From Cohnella lupini (GTDB taxonomy: Bacteria; Bacillota; Bacilli; Paenibacillales; Paenibacillaceae), in contig NZ_QRDY01000004.1 of the NCBI RefSeq assembly GCF_003386205.1, forward strand, positions 124,001 through 188,000: DNA of 64,000 bases. The letters are read 5' to 3'. Numbering within the stretch: position 1 is the first letter of the stretch; each line of letters starts with the position of its first letter. Both the position numbers and the translations under genes were made by a program. A model generated the notes under the pieces. It was not told the origin of the DNA. It saw nothing but the letters and a program-made list of their open reading frames with translations, and made no database searches. Positions 33,871-42,312 of the stretch are shown in pieces.

Positions 33871-34995
33871 TCAGTTAATGTTAATATGGCTAATATAATA
33901 TTCCGTTAACAATTTGCGAAATACGTTAGGCCAAGAGTAATTCTCGAATTCATCGGGACCGACCCACCTGTATCCGGTTCGATCCGCAACGAACTCTTCA
34001 TCCACGGCCACGGCCGGCAGCACTCTGATATTCCACACGAGATGCGTGAAAATATGCTGAGCTTCCCCGACGATTCGTTCTGTTGCTTGAATTCCGACCC
34101 CATCCACCGCGGAAGCTTCCTGAAGCAGACGTTTACCCACTGACAGGGAGTCCCACTCGATCTCATCCCGCACCTCGACATGAGGCAGCTCCCACATGCG
34201 GGCAAGCAGTCCCGTGTCGGGCCTTTGCCTAACTAACACCTTCCCGGCACGCGGGCCAGTCCCTTCCACGAGCGCTGCGACTCGGAAAACCGGCCTTGCT
34301 TTCTTGGCTTTGGTTTTTATCGGAAGCTCCCGCTCCCGTCCCTCCGCCAATGCGACGCACCCGCTCCTAACCGGGCATTCCGGACACGAAGGCGATTTAG
34401 GCGTGCATACCATAGCCCCAAGCTCCATAAGCGCTTGGTTGAAATCCGCCGCTTCTCCGGACGGGATAAGCCCTTGCGCAAGACTTTCCATGCCGATCCT
34501 CGTAGAGGGTTTGGCGATATCATCATCGAGGCAATAATACCGCGATAACACTCGCATCACGTTCCCGTCTACGGCAGGCTCGGGTTGGTTATAAGCAATG
34601 CTGAGAATGGCTCCCGCCGTATACGGTCCGACGCCCTTCAAGGAAGATATGTCCTTCTTATTATCCGGAACTTGTCCCCCGTAGCGTTCCACGACCTCGC
34701 GTACGGCGGTCTGAAGATTGCGAGCTCTGGAATAATAGCCTAGTCCTTCCCAATGCTTCAGAACATCTTCTTCGGGCGCGTCGGCCAGATGCTTGGGATT
34801 CGGAAATCTGTCGACGAAGCGATTGAAATAAGGAATAACCGTATCTACGCGAGTCTGCTGCAACATAATTTCCGATACCCATATATGATAAGGATCGCGG
34901 CTTCTTCGCCAGGGAAGGTCTCTGCGCTCTCTCTTGTACCATTTCAGCAATTCGGCGCTGAATAGATTTTTGCGTGCTTCGTCGCTCATGCTCAT
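33871..34995 (-). CDS. mutY: A/G-specific adenine glycosylase
   Basis: This 374-residue MutY removes adenine mispaired with 8-oxoguanine. The helix-hairpin-helix is LKGVGPYTAGAILSIAY, catalytic Asp in AVDGNVMRVLSRY, and the base-excision Glu in VSEIMLQQTRVD. The [4Fe-4S] cysteines are CTPKSPSCPECPVRSGC. A C-terminal NUDIX-like 8-oxoG recognition domain starts at about residue 235. Its ATG overlaps the stop of the AraC gene upstream by 4 bp (ATGA), so the two form an operon. Confidence 0.96.
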   Translation of the reverse strand: MSMSDEARKNLFSAELLKWYKRERRDLPWRRSRDPYHIWVSEIMLQQTRVDTVIPYFNRFVDRFPNPKHLADAPEEDVLKHWEGLGYYSRARNLQTAVREVVERYGGQVPDNKKDISSLKGVGPYTAGAILSIAYNQPEPAVDGNVMRVLSRYYCLDDDIAKPSTRIGMESLAQGLIPSGEAADFNQALMELGAMVCTPKSPSCPECPVRSGCVALAEGRERELPIKTKAKKARPVFRVAALVEGTGPRAGKVLVRQRPDTGLLARMWELPHVEVRDEIEWDSLSVGKRLLQEASAVDGVGIQATERIVGEAQHIFTHLVWNIRVLPAVAVDEEFVADRTGYRWVGPDEFENYSWPNVFRKLLTEYYISHININ

Positions 34996-35873
34996 GTCTT
35001 TCCGACCTCTACTTCCTGAGAGTGCGCCCCGGCGGCTACGAAGGCCGCGGATTGCTTGCGAAACCGGCTTGGAGTCAAGCCCGTATGGGCCTTAAACATC
35101 CTCGAGAAATAATAAATTTGCATACCTACCTTGCTGGCCACCGCCGACACGTTGCAATCCGGCTGCAGGAGCAAGGCTTTAGCCGTCTCCATTCGTCTTA
35201 GATTGACGTACTGGATAGGAGAAGAACCTAAGATTCCTTTGAAAAACACGATAAAATAGTTCGGATGCAAAAAAACCTGCCTGGCCAAACTCTCCACCGT
35301 TATGTTCTCCGCCAAGTGTTCATCTATATATTGCAGCACCAAATCGATTTTTTGTAAATCCTCGGATGGCGCTCCTTTGTCATTAATCGAGATATTGTCC
35401 AGATACACGCTGATCAGCTCCAGCATCGTAGCCTTAATCTTAAGCCTCGAAGTCAATTGATCTCGCGACAGCAGCTCGAATAGCCGCTCGAACATAGCGG
35501 AAATTCCCGCATATTCGTTCGATAATTCGATATAAAATGGAATTTGCAACGTACGGTACAAATCGCGATCTTCATAACTGCTTCGGAAATGGCACCATTG
35601 CAACGTTAGCGTGGCATTCGGCTCTATTGTAATCCGGTGCGGGGTTCCGGACAATAGAATGCAGAACTTTCCCATTACGAGCGGAACTTCCTTGTCCTGC
35701 ATGAACAATTTGCCTTCGCCTTCCTTTACGAACAGGAACCGATTGCAATCGTAAACATCCTCGCGGTCCTTCAAAGATGCCGTATCCAGCACCGTTTCCG
35801 CCGCTGCGGCGACTTCGATATTCATGTGCTCGAAATGCTTCATCATGATAGTTAAATAATTCGTCGTTGTCAT
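34992..35873 (-). CDS. AraC-family regulator co-transcribed with mutY
   Basis: This 293-residue protein has an N-terminal cupin region (FLFVKEGEGKLFMQDKEVPL, then FCILLSGTPHRI). The C-terminal pair of AraC helix-turn-helices (about 190-285) reads ENITVESLARQVFLHPNYF and VSAVASKVGMQIYYFSRMF. The start ATG has a GGGG site. Its 3' end overlaps mutY, an unusual partner for an AraC regulator. The effector is unknown. Confidence 0.9.
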   Translation of the reverse strand: MTTTNYLTIMMKHFEHMNIEVAAAAETVLDTASLKDREDVYDCNRFLFVKEGEGKLFMQDKEVPLVMGKFCILLSGTPHRITIEPNATLTLQWCHFRSSYEDRDLYRTLQIPFYIELSNEYAGISAMFERLFELLSRDQLTSRLKIKATMLELISVYLDNISINDKGAPSEDLQKIDLVLQYIDEHLAENITVESLARQVFLHPNYFIVFFKGILGSSPIQYVNLRRMETAKALLLQPDCNVSAVASKVGMQIYYFSRMFKAHTGLTPSRFRKQSAAFVAAGAHSQEVEVGKT

Positions 35874-35984
35874 CTCTGCGCCCCACTATCCGAATATAAA
35901 AAGCTTTTTCGTATCCTTAACATATATTCCATTATACGTTAGGTAACGATATGCGTAAATTCCAGTTCATTCAGTTATACCCAA

Positions 35985-36022
35985 TAAATAACAGTCCGGC
36001 TGTAATTAACAACCGGACTGCT
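35985..36022 (-). terminator. Terminator of nadE-acpS
   Basis: CAGTCCGG / CCGGACTG is followed on the minus strand by TTATTTATT, just past the acpS stop. The T-run is weak. Confidence 0.65.
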
Positions 36023-36027
36023 GCCGT

Positions 36028-36417
36028 TTATTCTTCGATTATGGCCGTCGCGGCAGCCAAAGTACGCTCATGCGTAATCGCGATATGTATTCTGAAAGTA
36101 CGATCTTCCCAGCCTAGCCGCTTGACTGACTCCGCCGATAACGTGCATACCGGCTTCCCCATGGCATCCGGAAGCAATTCGATATCGCGGAATCCCACTA
36201 AGGTACCGATTCCACAACCTAGCGCCTTCACGACCGCTTCCTTGGCCGCGAATCTTCCGCTTATATACTCTAACGCGCGACGAGGCTGTAATGTTGCACA
36301 TGCCAGGCTTTCCCGTTCCGTTAATATCCTGCCGACGAACTTGAGTCTGCCCGAACCCGCGAGCACTTTTTCCATTCGTGCTAGTTCGACGACGTCCAGA
36401 CCTATCCCGACGATCAT
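36028..36417 (-). CDS. acpS: Holo-[acyl-carrier-protein] synthase
   Basis: This 129-residue AcpS transfers 4'-phosphopantetheine from CoA to ACP. The Mg-binding motifs GIGLDVVELARM and GRFAAKEAVVKALG are intact, followed by the IAITHE strand. It lies 8 bp after nadE on the same strand and is probably co-transcribed. Length is normal. Confidence 0.96.
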   Translation of the reverse strand: MIVGIGLDVVELARMEKVLAGSGRLKFVGRILTERESLACATLQPRRALEYISGRFAAKEAVVKALGCGIGTLVGFRDIELLPDAMGKPVCTLSAESVKRLGWEDRTFRIHIAITHERTLAAATAIIEE

Positions 36418-36425
36418 GCTGTCGC

Positions 36426-37235
36426 TTAAATCCCGGGAATGTGCTGGCGCTTGTGTTGCGTGCGCAAATAATGCTTTTCGAGGATCTCGCGGGCTTTAGG
36501 ATCGATTTCCTTGCCTTCCAAGTAAGAGCTGTTATCTTCATACGTTACGCCAAGCTCTTCCTCGTCCGTCTGCCCCTGCCATAATCCGGCGGTTGGAGCT
36601 TTCTCGATGACGCTAGCGGGGACTCCGAGACGCTTCGCCAACTGGCGGACCTGGCGTTTGTTCAACGAACTGAGCGGAGTGATATCGACTGCGCCGTCTC
36701 CCCATTTCGTGAAGAAACCGGTCAAGGCTTCCGAAGCGTGATCGGTCCCAACGACGAGCAGGTTAAGATCGAACGCCAACGCGTACTGTACGACCATCCG
36801 GGTCCGCGCCTTCACGTTACCTTTGCCGCCGCGGCTTACATGACGGTGAATATCCAGAGCTTTGAAAGCATATTCGGTTTCCAGGGCGATCTCGTCCACG
36901 GCTTCCGCGATGTTCGTCTCCGCTTTATGTTTAAGCTTAAACGCCTCCGCGACTTCGTAGCTATGATGAATATCCTCTTGCTCTCCATATGGCTGGAATA
37001 CTCCTAGCGTCATGTATTCCTTGCCCGTCTCTTGGGAGAGCTCGTCCGTCGCGCGTTTGCAGAGTCCGACGGCTACGGCGCTATCTACCCCGCCGCTGAT
37101 CGCGATAAGCAAGCCTGTCGCGCCAGCGCTCTTGACATAGTCTTTGAGAAAGTTGACCCGCAACTCGATTTCCCGATCCACGTCGATCGTCGGTTTTACG
37201 CCTAGCTTCGCAATGATTTCCTGTTGAATCGTCAT
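36426..37235 (-). CDS. nadE: NAD+ synthetase, ammonia-dependent
   Basis: This 269-residue NadE amidates nicotinic acid adenine dinucleotide to NAD+. The PP-loop is LIAISGGVDSAVAVGLC; other motifs are VQYALAFDLNLLVVGTDHASE, FFTKWGDGAVDITPLSSLNK and IEKAPTAGLWQGQTDEEELG. No glutaminase domain is present. The start is ATG 37235 with a GGGAGG site; in-frame codons back to 37283 overlap the upstream terminator. It pairs with acpS. Confidence 0.97.
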   Translation of the reverse strand: MTIQQEIIAKLGVKPTIDVDREIELRVNFLKDYVKSAGATGLLIAISGGVDSAVAVGLCKRATDELSQETGKEYMTLGVFQPYGEQEDIHHSYEVAEAFKLKHKAETNIAEAVDEIALETEYAFKALDIHRHVSRGGKGNVKARTRMVVQYALAFDLNLLVVGTDHASEALTGFFTKWGDGAVDITPLSSLNKRQVRQLAKRLGVPASVIEKAPTAGLWQGQTDEEELGVTYEDNSSYLEGKEIDPKAREILEKHYLRTQHKRQHIPGI

Positions 37236-37257
37236 TTCTACGTTCCTCCCTGGGAAA

Positions 37258-37302
37258 CAAAAATATCCCGGTGGCTCGGCCAAAATGGCGTAGCCTCCGG
37301 GA
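37258..37302 (-). terminator. Terminator of bacilliredoxin gene
   Basis: ATCCCGGaGGCT pairs with AGCCaCCGGGAT on the minus strand and is followed by ATTTTTG, right after the stop at 37312. Confidence 0.88.
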
Positions 37303-37311
37303 TGTGGTAAT

Positions 37312-37746
37312 TTACCTGCAGTAACGGTCGAAGGCAGCCGTCAGATCGGCAGAGATATCATCCGCGCTGCGATTCTCGATTTGGTGTCTCTCGATGAAAT
37401 GAACGAGCTCTCCATCCTTCATAAGAGCGATAGACGGGGAAGATGGCGGATAAGGCAAGAAAAATTCGCGAGCTTTCGCCGTTGCTTCCTTGTCTTGACC
37501 CGCGAACACGGTAAATAAGTGGTCTGGAAGCACGTCGTGATGCAAAGCATCCGCAACGCCTGGACGGGCTTGACCTGCAGCGCAACCGCAGACCGAGTTA
37601 ATGACTACTAAAGCGGTGCCTGAAACGGTAGGAAGCGTAGCTTCTACTTCTTCGGGAGTTCTTAATTCTTGTATACCGAGCCGAGTTAAATCGTCGCGCA
37701 TCGGTTGGACCATATCCAGCATATATCTTTCGAAAGACATCGACAT
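37312..37746 (-). CDS. Bacilliredoxin BrxA/BrxB family
   Basis: This 144-residue thioredoxin-fold protein removes bacillithiol from mixed disulfides. The diagnostic CGC active site is in VVINSVCGCAAGQARPG. Family segments FTVFAGQDKEATAKAREFF and SSPSIALMKDGELVHFIERH follow. It is monocistronic with its own terminator. Its presence implies bacillithiol as the low-molecular-weight thiol, consistent with Firmicutes. Confidence 0.95.
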   Translation of the reverse strand: MSMSFERYMLDMVQPMRDDLTRLGIQELRTPEEVEATLPTVSGTALVVINSVCGCAAGQARPGVADALHHDVLPDHLFTVFAGQDKEATAKAREFFLPYPPSSPSIALMKDGELVHFIERHQIENRSADDISADLTAAFDRYCR

Positions 37747-37893
37747 GGGAGGCGCCTCGCTTTCCGGATCTTATGATTTGGCGGCTTGTTATTCCGCTAT
37801 GCTTCATTATAACGCGCCGCCATAAGCTCCGTCAAAACAAGACGTACTATAGAGGAGGATATCCGCCCATACCACCCGTCCATGCCGCATGTC

Positions 37894-38481
37894 TCACGGC
37901 TCGTCCAGCACTTCCGGTACCGGATAATACTCATCGTCATCCGGATGGATCGAGTCTGAAGCTGTTTGGTGAGTCGGATGCATGAACGGTGCGGAGGACG
38001 GAACGATCCCCCGCTCGAATATATCCCTGTTCTCTTCCGTACGGAACCCGATGTCCTTATAAGGGTGTACCCACTGTTCTCCGGACATAAGAGATGGCTC
38101 GGTTTCTTCGCTCCACTGCTCGAGCGGAGAATTCTCGGACACGTAATCGTGATCGCCGATCACGACTCCGTGGGCATTCACGAACGGCTCCCTCGGCCCC
38201 CGGTTGTCGAGGAATTCCGGCCGAAATTCGATTTCGAACGGATCTAATTCCGAATCGTCATGCCCCTTCGCGGGTTCTACTCCCGTGTAGGACCGATCTG
38301 ACTTATCAGCGCAAATAACGCTTAGGTCGACGGACGATTGGGTCCGTCTAATTTTTTGTCGAATCCCGGGGATAACGGCGAACGGTCTTTCTTCTCGCGT
38401 TTGGCGGCATTCCGCTCCGTACTGGACGGCCCTTGAGTTTTGGTCATGGAAGCATCCTCCTTGTCTGGATGTGTCCCCCAT
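37894..38481 (-). CDS. DUF3905-like protein, start uncertain
   Basis: The last ~125 residues match a DUF3905-type sequence as I know it (LDPFEIEFRPEF, then PFVNAHGVVIGDHDY, then SGEQWVHPYKDIGFRTEENR, SSAPFMHP). The only canonical start in frame is ATG 38481, which lacks a ribosome-binding site. That start would make the first ~53 codons overlap, in another frame, the better-supported 41-residue gene at 38322. No ATG, GTG or TTG lies between. Either a rare start (ATT near 38303) is used, or a frameshift has occurred at a six-A run (minus strand) in the overlap. Function unknown. Confidence 0.6.
   Translation of the reverse strand: MGDTSRQGGCFHDQNSRAVQYGAECRQTREERPFAVIPGIRQKIRRTQSSVDLSVICADKSDRSYTGVEPAKGHDDSELDPFEIEFRPEFLDNRGPREPFVNAHGVVIGDHDYVSENSPLEQWSEETEPSLMSGEQWVHPYKDIGFRTEENRDIFERGIVPSSAPFMHPTHQTASDSIHPDDDEYYPVPEVLDEP
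38322..38447 (-). CDS. Small basic hypothetical protein (41 residues)
   Basis: This ORF starts at ATG 38447 with a perfect AGGAGG site and encodes MTKTQGPSSTERNAAKREKK followed by DRSPLSPGFDKKLDGPNRPST. The C-terminal KKLDGPNRPST resembles the ends of small proteins I associate with Paenibacillaceae spore-formers. It is highly charged and probably disordered. It overlaps the DUF3905 frame. An upstream in-frame extension to 38552 lacks a site. Confidence 0.65.
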   Translation of the reverse strand: MTKTQGPSSTERNAAKREKKDRSPLSPGFDKKLDGPNRPST

Positions 38482-38542
38482 AGTGTAACCGAATTATAGT
38501 TCGTTATCCTCTCTGGCCGCGTTCGTTGCATAGCCTTTTTTT

Positions 38543-40201
38543 TCACCAGCAATGCCGTCCTGGCTTGCAGAAGGACACGACGAACGTCGTTCCTTCCCCG
38601 ACCGTGGACTCCACGTGGATTTTACCGTTGTGGCGCTCCACGATGCTTAAGCATAAAGCCAATCCGAGACCCGTTCCATTCATCTTGGTCGTATAGAACG
38701 GTTCGAATAATCTCTCCAGCTTCTCCTGAGATATGCCGACGCCGTTATCGATTACGCGGAGTTGAACGGTATCTTTGAAATTCAGCGTTTCGATTCTCAA
38801 GACGCCTTTATCGTTCATAGCTTCCATTCCGTTGCGGGACAAATTGAGTATAAGCTGCTTCATTTCCTTACTATTCACTTGAAGTACGTCCATGTCTTCG
38901 CATAAACGCAGGTCGACGATTTGTCCCCTCATATTGGCATCCGCCCAAATCAACGGAACCAAATCGTTCAATAATACATTTAGATTGGCGGGCTCCTTCT
39001 CTATGATGCGATTCTGTGCCAACGACAGAAAATCGTTAATGATAGCATTGGCGCGATCGAGTTCATCCAGAACTATGCGAAAATAGGATTGCTGATCCGC
39101 CTGGCTTCGTTCATTAAGCAATTGTATGAAACCCCTGATTACGGCCATCGGGTTGCGTATTTCGTGCGTTATGCTTGCGGCCATCTGACCGACGAGGCTT
39201 AGCCGTTCCATGCGGTCGACTTCGTCCTTGAGCCTCTGGAGCTCCGTAACGTCATGTCCGATGAACAATACGCCATCCGTCCCTTGCGAAGGGATATCGC
39301 TAATCGGGCAATATACCGTATAGAACGTCCGTCCGTTCAGCCGGAGAATTTCGGTTAGTTTGTCTTCCCCTCGCAGGACGCGTTCTACCTGATCCGTCTC
39401 GGATTGCGAATCTATTATTCTGAGGAATTGCGAGAAAGGCTGACCGAGTATCCTCCCGCGCCCGACCGAACCTATTAATTTAAGAGCCATATCGTTCACA
39501 TGGGTAATAATCCCCTTATTGTCGCAAAACACGACCATCAGCGGAGTATTATCGATAAATTGCTGCAGCCTTCTCATTTCCTTGCGATATTTGTTAGATA
39601 CGTCGCGAAGCTGAACTTGCAATTGAATCCGCTCGAAGCCAAGCTCAGTAAAATGGATGCAAATTAAAGTTATCGTTAGGAACAGCACCCCGAAAACGCA
39701 AGCGATTCCAATATGTAAGGGGAGATTAGCCAATTTGAAGTCGGTAAAGCTAGTGAAATAAGAAGCGTTCTGAAACAGAATCAACATCACGCAAGCGATC
39801 GTCGCGACCTTAAGCCTCACCCGCCGGGAATGGAGGTGAATTAAGGATATCCGGGAAAAAAGAATAGGAACATATACGACAAGGAACGCGGCGAATAACA
39901 TGTATTCCCATCGGTGGGCCATCTCCCCCAGCCTCGTAATGACGTAGACGACCAGGAGAAGCGCCGCCATGGGAATTCCGCCGTATATCGTGCCGACAAC
40001 AAACGGAATATGACGAAAATCGAGATAGATGCCATGATCGGTTACCATCGCAAAACGCATATTCAACATCATGGCGACTCCGCAAGCGAGGCCTAGAAAA
40101 ACGTGAGTATAGCGGGTACGTTCCGGCTTCGAATACCAAACCATAAACGTAAACACAGGTAGAAAAGCAATTAGGACTTGTAGCAGCGAATCTTTCCACA
40201 T
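38543..40201 (-). CDS. KinB-like sporulation sensor histidine kinase
   Basis: This 552-residue membrane kinase has six or seven N-terminal transmembrane helices of the 5TM-5TMR_LYT type (residues about 5-200, including YGGIPMAALLLVVYVITRLG). A PAS domain follows (about 225-345, FIDNTPLMVVFCDNKGIITHV). Then come HisKA (His in AASITHEIRNPMAVIRGF) and HATPase_c (N box LNLSRNGMEAM, G boxes DNGVGIS and NGTGLGLALC). This is the layout of B. subtilis KinB, which feeds the Spo0 phosphorelay. No response regulator is adjacent, typical of orphan phosphorelay kinases. The start at 40201 has a GGGGGG site. Confidence 0.88.
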   Translation of the reverse strand: MWKDSLLQVLIAFLPVFTFMVWYSKPERTRYTHVFLGLACGVAMMLNMRFAMVTDHGIYLDFRHIPFVVGTIYGGIPMAALLLVVYVITRLGEMAHRWEYMLFAAFLVVYVPILFSRISLIHLHSRRVRLKVATIACVMLILFQNASYFTSFTDFKLANLPLHIGIACVFGVLFLTITLICIHFTELGFERIQLQVQLRDVSNKYRKEMRRLQQFIDNTPLMVVFCDNKGIITHVNDMALKLIGSVGRGRILGQPFSQFLRIIDSQSETDQVERVLRGEDKLTEILRLNGRTFYTVYCPISDIPSQGTDGVLFIGHDVTELQRLKDEVDRMERLSLVGQMAASITHEIRNPMAVIRGFIQLLNERSQADQQSYFRIVLDELDRANAIINDFLSLAQNRIIEKEPANLNVLLNDLVPLIWADANMRGQIVDLRLCEDMDVLQVNSKEMKQLILNLSRNGMEAMNDKGVLRIETLNFKDTVQLRVIDNGVGISQEKLERLFEPFYTTKMNGTGLGLALCLSIVERHNGKIHVESTVGEGTTFVVSFCKPGRHCW

Positions 40202-40448
40202 CCTGCGAATCCCCCCGCGTCGACCGATCGGCGTTAACCACATTGTCCTATATAATTAATTTGATTAAAACACATCTCACCAGTGGTTACAATAATAGGC
40301 ATTTAATATTTAATTGATATTGTCATAATTTGTAGATATAACAGAATAATATAGTTTCAATTAACAACGCCGGTTAACCGAATCTCATTTGGCGATTGCG
40401 AGCCCCCATGTTAGAATCTTATTTAACTAAACGATCGGGAGTTATGTG

Positions 40449-41708
40449 ATGAAATACGATGTCATCGTAATAGGCGGGGGCTCCGCCGGTTTAATGGCCA
40501 GCATTGCCGCAAGCAAGCAAGGCGCTAAAGTCGTTCTGGTGGACAAAGGCGAGAAGTTAGGTAGGAAGCTCGGCATATCCGGCGGGGGCAGATGTAACGT
40601 AACGAACAACAAAGAAACCGAAGATCTTATTAAACACATTCCGGGTAATGGACGTTTTCTATATAGCTCGTTCGCTAATTTCGATAATAGAGATATCGTC
40701 GCTTTTTTCGAGAACCTTGGCATTCGTCTGAAAGAAGAAGATAACGGACGAATGTTTCCCGTGACGGACAAAGCCAAAACCGTCGTGGACACGCTGGTCG
40801 GCCAAATTCGGAAGCAAGGCGTGGAGATCAAGCTTAACGCACCGGTGGATACGATTTTATTCGACGGGGAAAGCGTTGCGGGAGTACGTCTCAAATCGGG
40901 GGAGAGACTCGATGGACAAGCCGTCATCGTAGCCTCGGGAGGCAAATCCGTGCCTCAGACCGGCTCGACGGGCGATGGATACGCATGGGCGGAAAAAGCG
41001 GGACATTCGATAACGGAGCTGTTCCCGACGGAAGTACCTCTAACTTCGAACGAGCCCTTCATTACTAGCAAAGAGCTTCAAGGTCTTTCGTTGCGCGACG
41101 TCTCCCTTTCCGTATGGAGCCCGAAAGGAAAGAAAATCATCGAGCATCAAGGGGATATGATCTTCACCCATTTCGGCGTGTCCGGTCCGATCGCTTTGCG
41201 TTGCAGTCAATTCGTAGTGAAGGCGCTTAAGCAATTCCAAGTCGGCAACGTCGAGGTATCCGTGGATCTAATGCCCGAGAGAAGCCTTGACGAAACGTAT
41301 GCCGACACGCTGAGACTCGCGGAGCTTGAGCCTAAGAAATCGATCAAGAACGTGCTTAAATCCGCGTTGCCCGAGAAAATGATACCGCTACTGCTGGCGA
41401 AAACGGGGTTAACCGACACGTTGACCTTCGATAACGTTCCAAGACAAGAATGGATGCTGTTAGCCAAGCTGATTAAACGATTTCCGATCAGGGTTTACGG
41501 AACTTTGTCCATCGAGGATGCTTTCGTGACCGGCGGCGGCATAAATCTGAAGGAAGTCGATCCCCGAACGATGGAGTCGAAGCTGGTGAGGGGCTTGTAT
41601 TTCTGCGGGGAAATTCTAGACATTCATGGTTACACCGGCGGATATAACATAACGGCCGCTTTCTCCACGGGTTATTCGGCTGGCCTTGATGCCGCTTCTC
41701 GAATATAA
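40449..41708 (+). CDS. NAD(P)/FAD-dependent oxidoreductase, BaiN/HI0933 family
   Basis: This 419-residue flavoprotein has the FAD dinucleotide fold KYDVIVIGGGSAGLMASIAA and the HI0933-type signature GRKLGISGGGRCNVTN. C-terminal blocks are FVTGGGINLKEVDP and LYFCGEILDIHGYTGGYN. ATG 40449 (GGGAG at 7 nt) is preferred over GTG 40446. It is monocistronic. Reaction unknown in most members; one clade (BaiN) acts on bile-acid intermediates, unlikely here. Confidence 0.92.
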   Translation: MKYDVIVIGGGSAGLMASIAASKQGAKVVLVDKGEKLGRKLGISGGGRCNVTNNKETEDLIKHIPGNGRFLYSSFANFDNRDIVAFFENLGIRLKEEDNGRMFPVTDKAKTVVDTLVGQIRKQGVEIKLNAPVDTILFDGESVAGVRLKSGERLDGQAVIVASGGKSVPQTGSTGDGYAWAEKAGHSITELFPTEVPLTSNEPFITSKELQGLSLRDVSLSVWSPKGKKIIEHQGDMIFTHFGVSGPIALRCSQFVVKALKQFQVGNVEVSVDLMPERSLDETYADTLRLAELEPKKSIKNVLKSALPEKMIPLLLAKTGLTDTLTFDNVPRQEWMLLAKLIKRFPIRVYGTLSIEDAFVTGGGINLKEVDPRTMESKLVRGLYFCGEILDIHGYTGGYNITAAFSTGYSAGLDAASRI

Positions 41709-41746
41709 GCCTTAATAACCTGAATTCTCCTCTCCCACGGAAAATT

Positions 41747-42121
41747 TCAGGTCGCGCTGAAGTGGTCGTAAGAGCCGTCGTCCGGAGAGAAAGTTTCCTC
41801 TTGATCCTCGTGCTCGGAATTCGACGCTTGATAGGCTTCCGACCAATCCTCGTTCACCGTATGCGCCGGAATCGTAATCTCGTCCATTCCGTATGCAACG
41901 TCCGTAACCGATATGACCTCTGCCGGAGCATGCTCCAGTAGTTGGCCCGCGTAACATTGCACGATCTCCAGCGCAGAGGTCAAATCTTCGTCTTGCACGT
42001 GAATGTGAAGGCGTCCTCCTCCGTGCAATTGCGGTTCGTACCCCAAATCCATCAGCGTCTCGCCGGCCAATTTCGCCTGAGACTCATCCGAGAATTGAAA
42101 CATCAGGGCGGCATGATTCAT
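41747..42121 (-). CDS. Conserved hypothetical protein
   Basis: This 124-residue protein has an N-terminal ferredoxin-like alpha/beta region (HAALMFQFSDESQAKLAGET, then LHIHVQDEDLTSALEIVQCY) and a long acidic tail from about residue 85. The start at 42121 has a GAGAGGAG site; a 12-codon extension lacks one. It is convergent with the flavoprotein gene. The His-rich GGGRLHIHV strand might bind metal, which is speculation. Family unrecognised. Confidence 0.75.
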   Translation of the reverse strand: MNHAALMFQFSDESQAKLAGETLMDLGYEPQLHGGGRLHIHVQDEDLTSALEIVQCYAGQLLEHAPAEVISVTDVAYGMDEITIPAHTVNEDWSEAYQASNSEHEDQEETFSPDDGSYDHFSAT

Positions 42122-42218
42122 CGAATCGCTCCTCTCCAATCGCCAGGTGATCTGCATTCATCCCATTTAGGGTTCCCAGCTTCCTCGCTCAGATACATCG
42201 GTTTGATTTGACCGCAAG

Positions 42219-42264
42219 AAAAAACCTCCTCCCGGTTACCGGCCGGGAATTGCGGAGGTTTTCT
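42219..42264. terminator. Terminator of xylAB operon
   Basis: AAAACCTCC / GGAGGTTTT encloses CCCGG-TTACCGG-CCGGG. T-runs occur on both sides. It ends the xylB transcript about 50 bp past its stop. Confidence 0.9.
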
Positions 42265-42312
42265 GGGGAAAGGGAGGCACCCTTTATCCTGTTTTTATTT
42301 TATCCCATAATC

